Source of the DNA: Lachnospiraceae bacterium | GTDB taxonomy: Bacteria > Bacillota > Clostridia > Lachnospirales > Lachnospiraceae | Reading direction: 5' to 3' | Length of the DNA: 44,653 nucleotides | Assembly (NCBI GenBank): GCA_022510605.1 | Contig: JAFLTB010000013.1 | Coordinates: 1 to 44,653 of the forward strand | Part shown: positions 25,838-34,147 of the stretch, one piece after another | Layout of the letters: every line of letters starts with the position of its first letter | Position numbering within the stretch: position 1 is the stretch's first letter | Position numbers and translations under genes: made by a program | The notes under the pieces: model-generated | Databases searched by the model: none | What the model was told of the DNA's origin: nothing | The model's input: only the letters and a program-made list of their open reading frames with translations

Positions 25838-27616
25838 TCACCCTGCATTGTCTGCAAACTGGCTGTTGTAAAGTTTTGCATAGAGACCATTTTTCTGCAT
25901 CAGCGTCTCATGATTTCCTACCTCAAGGATATCGCCGTCCTGCATATAGAGAATGTTGTCTGCGTCCTTAATAGTGGAAAGTCTGTGCGCAATGACAAAG
26001 GAAGTCCGGCCCTTTGTCATCTCTGCCATTGCAGTCTGAATCATCGCCTCTGTACGGGTATCAACCGAAGACGTAGCCTCGTCCAGAATCATAATCGGTG
26101 GATTCCTCAGCATGGCCCGGGCGATTGTCAAAAGCTGGCGCTGGCCCTGTGCAATGTTTTCAGCACCCTCATGGAGTACAAAATCATAACCGCCAGGCAA
26201 AGTCCGGATAAAGGCATCGGCACGGGCTCTTTTTGCTGCCTCCTCTACTTCCTCATCGGTGGCATCCAGTTTGCCATACCGGATATTTTCACGAATCGTA
26301 CCGCTATACAGCCAGGTATCCTGCAGTACCATACCAAAAATTTCGTTGAGTCTTCTCCGCTCCATATTCCGCAGGTCCACTCCGTCAATACGGATGGCAC
26401 CGCCCTTCACGTCATAAAAACGCATAATCAGGTTTACCAGTGTGGTCTTTCCCGCTCCGGTAGGGCCTACAATCGCTGTTTTATGTCCCGCTTTAATGGA
26501 AATATCCAGGTCATGAATCAATGTCTGGTGTGGAAGATAGCCAAACCGTACATGTTCAAACTCTACCTGTCCCTCCAGTTTTGCCGGGAATTGTGTTTCC
26601 TCCACATCCTTCACTTCTTCTGTTTCATCCAGAAACTCAAACAGACGTCCTGCCGCCGAGCCGGTAGACTGGATAATATTGGTAATCTGCATTACCTGGG
26701 TCAGAGGCTGGGCAAACTGACGAAGATACTGGGTAAAACTCTGAATCATACCGATGGACAAACCGCCCATAATAGCAATGATAGCACCTGCGATACAAAC
26801 AAGGGTATATCCCAGATTGGTCATGCTCTGCATAATCGGCGTCAGCATTCCCGCAAGGAACTGTCCATCCCTGGAATCCTTATAAAGCGCTTCATTGGTA
26901 GTCTCAAAACTCTCAATGACCTCTTCCTCTTTGCCAAAGAGAGCCACTACATTGTGACCGCTGTAGTATTCTTCCACATATCCGTTCAACTCTCCGGTTT
27001 TTTTCTGCTGGTCGTTGAATTTCACCTGGGATTTGGCAGCTATTTTTGAGGAAATAAACAGCGCCACCGGAACCGCAATCAACCCAATCAGGGTAAGTAC
27101 ACCGCTGATTTTAATCATCACGGCAAAGACAATCACAATGGTAAACAGTGCATTTAACACCTGATAGATGCTCTGCTGGAGAGAGTTTGAAATGGTGTCC
27201 ACATCGTTGGTAATCCGGCTGAGTATATCCCCATAGGAAGTCGTATCATAGTAGTTAAGGGGCAGTCTAGACAATTTGGCATCCACTGCTTTACGCAGGT
27301 CATATACTGTATTTTCCGTTACACCTACAATCAGACAGGTGGCAACGTAAGAGAAAACAGCGTTCGCTGCATAGGCACCGCCCATCAACAGCAGACATTT
27401 AATAAATGTGCCGTTTGCTGCCTCAATGCCGTTGAGGAATACATCCGACAATGCATTGGTTGCCATTCCCATAAAGAACGGTGCCAGAGAATAGCCCACG
27501 GTTGCAATAAGCAGGAACAAAATCGCAAATATAAGTCCCGCACGATAGGGTTTCATATAACCAAACAGACGCCTGTAGACGCTGTTGCGGGAAGAAACTT
27601 TTTTTTGTTTACGCAT
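25838..27616 (-). CDS. ABC exporter half-transporter (consensus Walker B subunit)
   Basis: A 592-residue fused membrane and ATPase subunit. Six transmembrane helices occupy about residues 20-310. The nucleotide-binding domain has Walker A GPTGAGKTT, a Q-loop, a signature changed to AQGQRQ, Walker B ILDEATSSVD with the catalytic glutamate, and the switch histidine in IAHRLSTI. It overlaps the preceding transporter gene by 8 bp and is preceded by GGAGG. With that partner it forms a heterodimeric exporter of the BmrCD/LmrCD type, probably exporting drugs, lipids or peptides. The degenerate signature would complete the partner's degenerate ATP site. Confidence 0.92.
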   Translation of the reverse strand: MRKQKKVSSRNSVYRRLFGYMKPYRAGLIFAILFLLIATVGYSLAPFFMGMATNALSDVFLNGIEAANGTFIKCLLLMGGAYAANAVFSYVATCLIVGVTENTVYDLRKAVDAKLSRLPLNYYDTTSYGDILSRITNDVDTISNSLQQSIYQVLNALFTIVIVFAVMIKISGVLTLIGLIAVPVALFISSKIAAKSQVKFNDQQKKTGELNGYVEEYYSGHNVVALFGKEEEVIESFETTNEALYKDSRDGQFLAGMLTPIMQSMTNLGYTLVCIAGAIIAIMGGLSIGMIQSFTQYLRQFAQPLTQVMQITNIIQSTGSAAGRLFEFLDETEEVKDVEETQFPAKLEGQVEFEHVRFGYLPHQTLIHDLDISIKAGHKTAIVGPTGAGKTTLVNLIMRFYDVKGGAIRIDGVDLRNMERRRLNEIFGMVLQDTWLYSGTIRENIRYGKLDATDEEVEEAAKRARADAFIRTLPGGYDFVLHEGAENIAQGQRQLLTIARAMLRNPPIMILDEATSSVDTRTEAMIQTAMAEMTKGRTSFVIAHRLSTIKDADNILYMQDGDILEVGNHETLMQKNGLYAKLYNSQFADNAG

Positions 27617-29348
27617 TTTTCAAATCCTCCTCGCTCATTTGTGATAGTGCAATTTCACGATAAATGTCACAGTCTTTCAGCAGCTGGCTGTGTGTACCCA
27701 TTCCTGCGACTTTACCCTTTTCAATTACAATAATCCGGTCGGCATCCATAATGGTACTAATCCGCTGTGCCACAATGACAACCGTGGCCTCTTCCGTTTC
27801 TTTGGAAAGCGCCGAGCGGAGTGCTTTATCGGTCTTAAAATCAAGGGCAGAAAAGCTGTCGTCGAAAACATATATTTCCGGCTTTCGTACAATGGCACGG
27901 GCAATCGCCAGACGCTGACGCTGTCCGCCGGAGAAATTGGAGCCGCCCTGGGAAACCGGTGATTCAAAGCCCTGTTCTTTCTTGCTAACAAAATCATAGG
28001 ACTGGGCAATCTTTACTGCCTCCTCAATCCTGTATTCGTCCGCTTCCTCCGAACCAAAAGCAATATTGGAATCTATGGTTCCGGAAAACAGAACCGCCTT
28101 CTGCGGCACATAGCCAATCTTTGCACGCAGCACTTCCGTATCATAATCCCGGACATCAATTCCATCCACTAACACCTGTCCCTCTGTCACGTCATAGAGA
28201 CGGGGAATCAGCGAAATGGCAGTGGTTTTACCCATTCCGGTACCGCCAATCAGCGCTGTCACCTCGCCAGGCTTTGCCTCAAAGGAAAGTCCCTGGATGG
28301 CCGGCTCATCCGCACCCGGATAGGTAAAGGAAACATCCTTGAACGTCAGATAACCCTTTTGTTCTGTGTTATTCCGGGTCTCCGGCTTATTCTGGATAAC
28401 CGGCTCGGTCTCTAACAGTTCCCGGGCTCTGGATGCTGCTGTAGCCGCCCGGGGCAGCATAACGAAAACAATGGTCAGCATAATGACAGCCAGCATAATC
28501 TGCATAATATACTGAATAATGGCCATAACCTCACCGATGGTATAATCCACGCCTTTATTCACATACTGGTTGGCGGCCATCAGCATAACCATAGCTGCTG
28601 TAGCGGAAAGAATCAGTGTCATCAACGGCATCAGGGAGTTGGTTGTACGCTGCAGCTTTTTGTTGTTCCTACTGTAGTCACGGTTAATCTCATCAAACCG
28701 CCTGCTCTCAAAATCAATGGTTCCAAAGGCACGAATGACCCGCACACCCGTCAGTTTTTCACGCAGAACGAGATTTACACGGTCAATCTTTTTTTGGATT
28801 TTCGTGGAAAGCGGCACGGCAATTCTGGCAACAATCGTCAGCGCAATAATCATCAGTGGAACGGATATTACCAGTACCATTGAGAGACTTGGACTGTTGG
28901 AAATCGCAAGTAAAATACCGCATATACACATAATCGGGGCCTGTATTGCAATCCGCAGACATTGATTGAGAAATACCTGAATCTGAGAAATATCGTTGTT
29001 TGTCCGGGTAATCAGCGAGGATGCCGAAAACCGGTCAATCTCTGTCTGGGAAAAATACTGAACCTTCCGAAATACCTGGCTTCGCAGGCTTCTTCCCACA
29101 CTCATGGATACAACCGCCGATATACGGCTTGTGATGATTCCACAGATTATGCCTACCACAACCAGAAGAATCATAATTCCGCCTATTTCCAAAACATGAA
29201 CATAATTTTTGTCCGGAATGGCGTGGTCAATCAGTCTTGCGAGAAAAAATGGCAAACCCAGCGTACATAACGTGGTTCCCACTACGGTTAACACAATAAC
29301 CAGAAGTTCTTTTTTTAACCGCAAGAGCTCTTTCATAACATACTTCAT
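27609..29348 (-). CDS. ABC exporter half-transporter (degenerate-site subunit)
   Basis: A 579-residue fused membrane and ATPase subunit starting MKYVMKELL; GGAGG lies seven bases upstream of this ATG. Six transmembrane helices precede a nucleotide-binding domain with Walker A GGTGMGKTT and a perfect signature FSGGQRQ. Walker B FDDSFSALD has Asp in place of the catalytic Glu, and the switch position is Gln (VAQRISTI) instead of His. These are the hallmarks of the non-hydrolysing site of heterodimeric exporters. The signature here completes the active site with Walker motifs of the partner encoded next. A good promoter precedes it. Confidence 0.92.
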   Translation of the reverse strand: MKYVMKELLRLKKELLVIVLTVVGTTLCTLGLPFFLARLIDHAIPDKNYVHVLEIGGIMILLVVVGIICGIITSRISAVVSMSVGRSLRSQVFRKVQYFSQTEIDRFSASSLITRTNNDISQIQVFLNQCLRIAIQAPIMCICGILLAISNSPSLSMVLVISVPLMIIALTIVARIAVPLSTKIQKKIDRVNLVLREKLTGVRVIRAFGTIDFESRRFDEINRDYSRNNKKLQRTTNSLMPLMTLILSATAAMVMLMAANQYVNKGVDYTIGEVMAIIQYIMQIMLAVIMLTIVFVMLPRAATAASRARELLETEPVIQNKPETRNNTEQKGYLTFKDVSFTYPGADEPAIQGLSFEAKPGEVTALIGGTGMGKTTAISLIPRLYDVTEGQVLVDGIDVRDYDTEVLRAKIGYVPQKAVLFSGTIDSNIAFGSEEADEYRIEEAVKIAQSYDFVSKKEQGFESPVSQGGSNFSGGQRQRLAIARAIVRKPEIYVFDDSFSALDFKTDKALRSALSKETEEATVVIVAQRISTIMDADRIIVIEKGKVAGMGTHSQLLKDCDIYREIALSQMSEEDLKNA

Positions 29349-29409
29349 AGTGCGTCCTCCAAAACGTTCCAGCCCTTTGGCTGGTTTCATATTTATATGT
29401 ACTTTCGAC

Positions 29410-29439
29410 ACTATAACACAGCATTCCCCTTCACGTCAA
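29410..29439 (-). promoter_or_regulatory. Promoter of the ABC exporter/HAD operon
   Basis: On the minus strand TTGACG (29434-29439) and TATAGT (29410-29415) are 18 bp apart. The start would be near 29403, giving a leader of about 55 bases before the first transporter gene. Confidence 0.65.
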
Positions 29440-29490
29440 GATTTACGGGTAATTTCAGAATACTGCTTTTTACACATATAGTTAAAATAT

Positions 29491-29585
29491 GGAAACTCAC
29501 GCATAAATAATTGTAATTTGCCGGAAAACGTGGTACACTTTTTGATAGTTTGAATTGGAAATGGGGAAACTCACGCCGGAAAACG
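29491..29585 (+). repeat. Paired short direct repeats in the tyrA promoter region
   Basis: GGAAACTCACGC occurs at 29491-29502 and 29565-29576. GCCGGAAAACG occurs at 29520-29530 and 29575-29585. The two motifs are separate upstream of the promoter and directly joined downstream of it, so a -10 box lies between the repeat copies. Confidence 0.7.
29511..29539 (+). promoter_or_regulatory. tyrA promoter
   Basis: TTGTAA (29511-29516), a 17-bp spacer and TACACT (29534-29539), with TGG just before the -10 box as an extended element. The transcript would start near 29546, about 55 bases before tyrA. Confidence 0.6.
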
Positions 29586-29600
29586 GGAGGTCATTGACGT

Positions 29601-30704
29601 ATGAAACATTTAGAACTGGGATTTATCGGTTTTGGACTGATTGGAGGCTCCATTGCCAGAGCCTTGAAAAAACAGGGAGTGGACGTATCCATCCGGGTCT
29701 ACACCAGACGGAAAAACCCGGATTTGGAGCAGGGAATGCAGGAGGGAATCATTGATGAACTGCTCTATGAAATCGACGGGCAGTTTGGTTCCTGTGACGT
29801 CATTTTTCTCTGTGCCCCGGTATTGAAAAATATTGAGTACCTTCCGGTATTGAAAACGTTAATCAAGCCCTCCTGTATCGTGACCGATGTAGGAAGCGTA
29901 AAAGGCAACATCTGCCAGGCGGCCAGCGACTGCGGCCTGGGGCAGCGCTTTATCGGAGGACATCCCATGGCTGGCTCGGAAAAGACCGGCTATGCCAACG
30001 CCACGGATATTTTACTGGAAAATGCCTACTATCTCCTCACGCCCACAGAGCAGAACAGGAAAGAGGATATTGATACCCTTGAATATCTGGTAAAAAACAC
30101 TGGCGCTAACTGCGTCATTCTTCCGCCCCAGGAGCACGACAGCATTACAGCGGCCATCAGCCATGTGCCCCACATCATTGCCGCTTCTCTTGTGAACATG
30201 GTGCAGATGAATGACAATGAGGAAGAAAATATGAAGGCCTTTGCCGCCGGAGGTTTTAAGGACATCACCCGGATTGCCTCCTCCTCACCGGAGATGTGGC
30301 AGGATATCTGCATTGCCAACAAAAAAAGCATCGGGCATTTTCTCTCCTGCTTTGAACAGCTGCTGGCGCAGTTTCGGGAGCAGATGGAGGGAGACGATAT
30401 CCCCGCCATCGGAGAGACCTTCCGCAGTGCCGGGGAGTACCGCAACTCCATTCCCGCCAAAAAAAGCAGCCTGATTGCCCGTTTTTACGAGATTTATGTC
30501 AATATTGACGACCGGGCCGGCGCCATTGCCACCATTGCCACCATTTTGTCCATCAATGGCATCAGTATAAAAAACATCGGCATCATTCACAACCGTGAAT
30601 TTGCCGATGGTGTGTTAAAAATTGAATTATACAGCGAGGAGGATGCCCGGGTTTCCCGCGGGCTTCTGGAGCAGAACCGCTATGACGTGGTAGAGAGAAA
30701 CTGA
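29601..30704 (+). CDS. tyrA: Prephenate dehydrogenase with C-terminal ACT domain
   Basis: A 367-residue NAD-dependent enzyme that converts prephenate to 4-hydroxyphenylpyruvate in tyrosine synthesis. The Rossmann motif GFIGFGLIGGSIA is at the N-terminus, VTDVGSVK and GGHPMAGSEKTGY mark the catalytic region, and DSITAAISHVPHIIAASL carries conserved histidines. The last 70 residues form an ACT domain, probably for tyrosine feedback. GGAGG precedes the ATG by ten bases. It is a single-gene unit on the plus strand, set between divergent ABC genes and a convergent lipid-kinase gene. No other aromatic amino acid gene is in the window. Confidence 0.93.
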   Translation: MKHLELGFIGFGLIGGSIARALKKQGVDVSIRVYTRRKNPDLEQGMQEGIIDELLYEIDGQFGSCDVIFLCAPVLKNIEYLPVLKTLIKPSCIVTDVGSVKGNICQAASDCGLGQRFIGGHPMAGSEKTGYANATDILLENAYYLLTPTEQNRKEDIDTLEYLVKNTGANCVILPPQEHDSITAAISHVPHIIAASLVNMVQMNDNEEENMKAFAAGGFKDITRIASSSPEMWQDICIANKKSIGHFLSCFEQLLAQFREQMEGDDIPAIGETFRSAGEYRNSIPAKKSSLIARFYEIYVNIDDRAGAIATIATILSINGISIKNIGIIHNREFADGVLKIELYSEEDARVSRGLLEQNRYDVVERN

Positions 30705-30741
30705 CCTGCCCCGGAGTGGATTCCCCGCCAGACAAAATATA

Positions 30742-31638
30742 CTACAAACCATGAAAGTACGTGATTGCCTGTTTGTGATTGGTAATCACGGCTTTTTTGT
30801 GTACACCGCCATTTTCCCCGTCCAGGGTATAGGCCACCTCTTCTTCCGTTTCAATTTGAACCTGAGTGCTGTGGAGCAGATGAATCTGCTGGTTTGGCTG
30901 TCCGGACAGCAGATAATTCATAACCATGTTTAACTCCAGAGGGTTTTTGGGCGTGCGGACAAAAATACCGTCAAAATAACCATCATCCAGTTTGACATTC
31001 TTCTTTTTGAACAGCTTCAAACCACCTACGGACTGGGCATTGGTAATCATCCCCAGTATGCAGTCCTCCTCCCAGGTCTCGTCCTCTGTGGTGACGCTGA
31101 CTCGGACGCTTTTGATAGAACTCAACTGCGACACGCCCTCCAGCAAATAGGCGGTTTTTCCAAACATGTTTTTCGTGGCCTGGGACGTCTCGTAGGAAAC
31201 AGCGGTAAAGGCGCCAAAGGCCGCCACATAGGTAAAATACTGGCCGTTCATCTCTCCCACATCATAGGCATGGCTGGCCTGGCCCGCCGCAATTTCAGCC
31301 GCTTTCAGAATCCGCTTGGGCAGCTTAATCCCCGTGGCAAAATCATTCACCGTTCCCGTGGGAATGTAACCGCATCTTGGCCTCTGCTGTTCTGGCAGCT
31401 CCATCAGTCCATAGGTCACCTCATGCAGGGTACCGTCCCCGCCGGAGCAGATAATGCGCTGGTAATCCGCTCCCGTTTCCCGGACAATCTCCGTGGCCTC
31501 CTGCTGTTTCATGGTGGCGTACACCGTCACCTCAAAATCCGCCCTCATGAAAATTTCCATCACATCGGACAGTTTATTTTTCATTGTCCCCTTCCCCGCA
31601 TGGGGATTGTAGATAAAAAGAACCTTTTCCCGTTCCAT
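30742..31638 (-). CDS. YegS/DgkB-type lipid kinase (diacylglycerol kinase family)
   Basis: A 298-residue protein of the diacylglycerol/lipid kinase family. The N-terminal nucleotide-binding domain shows YNPHAGKG, the catalytic loop ICSGGDGTLHE and PTGTVNDFA. The C-terminal beta-rich domain ends with LDGENGGV and AITYFHGL. It probably phosphorylates diacylglycerol or a related lipid at the membrane, which would recycle diacylglycerol into phosphatidic acid. GGGAG precedes the ATG. It is 16 bp after queA and likely cotranscribed with it. Its 3' end overlaps the predicted tyrA terminator on the other strand. Confidence 0.88.
   Translation of the reverse strand: MEREKVLFIYNPHAGKGTMKNKLSDVMEIFMRADFEVTVYATMKQQEATEIVRETGADYQRIICSGGDGTLHEVTYGLMELPEQQRPRCGYIPTGTVNDFATGIKLPKRILKAAEIAAGQASHAYDVGEMNGQYFTYVAAFGAFTAVSYETSQATKNMFGKTAYLLEGVSQLSSIKSVRVSVTTEDETWEEDCILGMITNAQSVGGLKLFKKKNVKLDDGYFDGIFVRTPKNPLELNMVMNYLLSGQPNQQIHLLHSTQVQIETEEEVAYTLDGENGGVHKKAVITNHKQAITYFHGL
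30760..30798 (+). terminator. tyrA terminator embedded in the convergent lipid-kinase gene
   Basis: CGTGATT (30760-30766) pairs with AATCACG (30784-30790), followed by GC and six Ts. It lies 55 bases after the tyrA stop and inside the last codons of the minus-strand lipid-kinase gene. Confidence 0.55.
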
Positions 31639-31654
31639 GGTTTTCTCCCTCTCT

Positions 31655-32686
31655 CTAATCCTCTAAAATCAGCATGGCATCCCCGAAGGAGAAAAAACGG
31701 TAGCGCTCCCGCACCGCCTCCTCATAGACTGCCATAATCTGTTCCTTTCCAGCCAGCGCCGACACTAACATCAACAGCGTGGACTCCGGCAGATGAAAAT
31801 TCGTAATCAGTCCGTCCAGGATGCGGAAGGAATACCCAGGGTAGATAAAAATATCTGTATCTGCCTCTCCGGGCTGCAAAATCCCCTTTTCATCCACCGC
31901 TGACTCCAGGGTTCGGCAGCTGGTGGTTCCCACACAGATAATCCGCCCTCCCGCCGCTTTGGCCCGATTAATTTTTTCTGCCTCCTCCGGCTCAATCCGG
32001 AAGTATTCCGAGTGCATATGATGCTCTGTCACGTCCTCCACCTTCACCGGCCGGAAGGTGCCAAGCCCCACATGCAGGGTGACATTTGCCACCAGCACAC
32101 CTTTTTCCTTCAACTGCGTAAACAATTCCTCTGTAAAGTGCAATCCCGCCGTAGGCGCTGCTGCCGAACCCTCATACCTGGCATACACCGTCTGATAGCG
32201 GTTTTTATCCTGCAGCGCATGGGTAATATAAGGGGGCAGGGGCATCTGGCCCAATTCATCCAGAAGTTCCTCAAAAATTCCCTCATAGTGGAACTGAATC
32301 CGGCGGTTGCCATCTTCCTCCACCGAGAGAATCTCTCCCTGGAGCCTGCCGTCTCCAAACTCCAGTCTGGCTCCGGCCCGGGCCTTTTTCCCTGGTTTTA
32401 CTAAGGTTTCCCACACGTCACCTTCCATGCGTTTTAAAAGCAGAAGTTCCACCACCGCCCCGGTATCCGTGCGCCGGCCAAAAAGTCTGGCAGGAATTAC
32501 CCTGGTGTTATTGCGTACCAGACAATCTCCAGGCTTTAAATACTCCACAATATCGCGAAAGCCTCTATGTTCGATTCGTCCCGAACTCCGATGCAGTACC
32601 AGCAGACGGGAATCGCTTCGATCCGCCAGCGGGTCCTGGGCAATCAGTTCCTTTGGCAGTTCATAATAAAAATCACTGGTTTTCAA
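31655..32686 (-). CDS. queA: tRNA preQ1-34 S-adenosylmethionine ribosyltransferase-isomerase
   Basis: A 343-residue enzyme that builds epoxyqueuosine on tRNA by transferring and isomerising the ribosyl part of SAM. The sequence is typical: [56 protein letters not shown] and [15 protein letters not shown]. The likely start is a TTG (bases 32684-32686), giving [11 protein letters not shown] as in other family members. GAGAGG lies nine bases before it, whereas the ATG three codons upstream directly abuts that site. It lies 22 bp after the DUF6273 gene and 16 bp before the lipid-kinase gene. No other queuosine gene is near. Confidence 0.93.
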   Translation of the reverse strand: MKTSDFYYELPKELIAQDPLADRSDSRLLVLHRSSGRIEHRGFRDIVEYLKPGDCLVRNNTRVIPARLFGRRTDTGAVVELLLLKRMEGDVWETLVKPGKKARAGARLEFGDGRLQGEILSVEEDGNRRIQFHYEGIFEELLDELGQMPLPPYITHALQDKNRYQTVYARYEGSAAAPTAGLHFTEELFTQLKEKGVLVANVTLHVGLGTFRPVKVEDVTEHHMHSEYFRIEPEEAEKINRAKAAGGRIICVGTTSCRTLESAVDEKGILQPGEADTDIFIYPGYSFRILDGLITNFHLPESTLLMLVSALAGKEQIMAVYEEAVRERYRFFSFGDAMLILED

Positions 32687-32708
32687 AAGAGTCATCCTCT
32701 CTTCGTTT

Positions 32709-33953
32709 CTATTTCTTTATCTGGAGTTTTTTTACACTACTCCATATTCCATATACCTTTTTCTTTCCGTCCAGTTTATATGCACGAACACGGAAATACC
32801 ATGTTTTCTTTTTCGCTAGTTTCTTTATGACAGCCTTTGTCTTCTTTATTTGTTTTCCGTGTTTCTTCTTAAACGTTCTGTCCGTCCCATACTGAAGCTG
32901 ATATCCCTTAGCCCCTTTGGATTTTTTCCATGTTACCGTGACGGTCTTTTTCTTATTATTTTTTACCGTAAGCTTCTGAACCCTGGCAGGAGCAGTAACC
33001 TTTTTCTCCGGATAAGTATTTCCATCACTGATGGTTCCTGCTTCTCTCCACACAGAAGAGGATAAGTCCAGATGCAAAACCGGTCGCAACGGCATGCCCG
33101 CACCACTACTTTCGCCGTATGAACGGCCCCGAATCCCAGGATAAATAACAGGCGCCGGATTCGGATCACGAGACTCATCATAACCATCCCAAGGCTGAAT
33201 GTTCCCCTTGTCCGATATACCTATTATCATTCCCGAGATATTTAGCCCGCCCATATTGTCCACCATGGTAATCAACTTAGACTTGGGGTCCACTGCTCTG
33301 ACTGCCCATTGGGCAGAATATTTCCTTGCATCTAAATTATCTAAATAAAAAACACCACGACTTCTGGCATATGCGGTTGCCGTAGCGATACGTTCCCATG
33401 GCGCCTCAAAAATCTCTACGGGTGTAAATCCATAAGCACGGGTTACTACATCTTCCGCAGTGGGAATATCCACCTTTCCTTTTATGGCTTTCTGTTCCTC
33501 CTCGGTAAAAGCTGTTTTGCAAAATTCATCATTCAGCCACGCCCAAACGTCGCTGGTCTCCCACGTAGCATTCTTCGGTGTTTCCGGCTGGCAGTCCAAT
33601 ACCTGATCCGCCAGCAAAAAAGCATCTTCATCATTTACCGAAAGCACTCTCCACTTAATTGGCTCCTTTTGGGTACTGCTGTTTTGGTAATAGTTTCCAA
33701 AATACACACAATCCCATGTCGTCCACCAATTTGTACGATATACCTTTTTGCCATTATAATAAGCCGTTTCATAACAATTTTCTGCACCAATAAAGCTGCG
33801 CATAACCTGATACTGTGATGATACAACTCTTGGATTTTTCACTCCATAGTCAGCCGCTTTTACCACTGTTTCACCCCACAGTGCTGTAGGAAGTGCTCCC
33901 AGGATAAGAGCAACGCTCAAAATTAAAGATATTATTGTTTTTCTACTTTTCAT
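32709..33953 (-). CDS. Secreted DUF6273-like protein with C-terminal fibronectin III-like domain
   Basis: A 414-residue protein starting [19 protein letters not shown], a clear signal peptide with a likely cleavage after the following alanine-containing segment (KAA). GGAGG is five bases before the ATG. Residues about 70-305 resemble DUF6273: [40 protein letters not shown] and [11 protein letters not shown]. The last 90 residues form a lysine-rich fibronectin III-like domain ([19 protein letters not shown]). Lysine-rich repeats of this kind are common in Lachnospiraceae surface proteins and may bind the anionic wall. The function is unknown. It is upstream of queA with only 22 bp between, which is an odd pairing. 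Confidence 0.8.
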   Translation of the reverse strand: MKSRKTIISLILSVALILGALPTALWGETVVKAADYGVKNPRVVSSQYQVMRSFIGAENCYETAYYNGKKVYRTNWWTTWDCVYFGNYYQNSSTQKEPIKWRVLSVNDEDAFLLADQVLDCQPETPKNATWETSDVWAWLNDEFCKTAFTEEEQKAIKGKVDIPTAEDVVTRAYGFTPVEIFEAPWERIATATAYARSRGVFYLDNLDARKYSAQWAVRAVDPKSKLITMVDNMGGLNISGMIIGISDKGNIQPWDGYDESRDPNPAPVIYPGIRGRSYGESSGAGMPLRPVLHLDLSSSVWREAGTISDGNTYPEKKVTAPARVQKLTVKNNKKKTVTVTWKKSKGAKGYQLQYGTDRTFKKKHGKQIKKTKAVIKKLAKKKTWYFRVRAYKLDGKKKVYGIWSSVKKLQIKK

Positions 33954-34026
33954 ACTAACCTCCACTTTCCATAAGAAAATTCCATTGATTTTTTACTCAA
34001 TGATGTGCATTACCTGTTCTGTCTGT

Positions 34027-34054
34027 ATTATATCATATCCCTCTTATCTGACAA
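34027..34054 (-). promoter_or_regulatory. Promoter of the DUF6273/queA/lipid kinase unit
   Basis: On the minus strand TTGTCA (34049-34054), a 16-bp spacer and TATAAT (34027-34032). The leader would be about 65 bases. Confidence 0.65.
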
Positions 34055-34147
34055 GAATCCTTTTTCTTTTTTACCATATTCTTACCAAAAACCACTAGTT
34101 TTTTTTACATATTCATTGTAAAATATAAATAATAGGAGGTGTGCAGC

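Noticed and set aside
25910-27049. 379-codon plus-strand open frame opposite the ABC transporter
   Set aside because: It lies entirely within a gene with all ABC motifs, has no ribosome site and shows no recognisable domain or normal protein composition.
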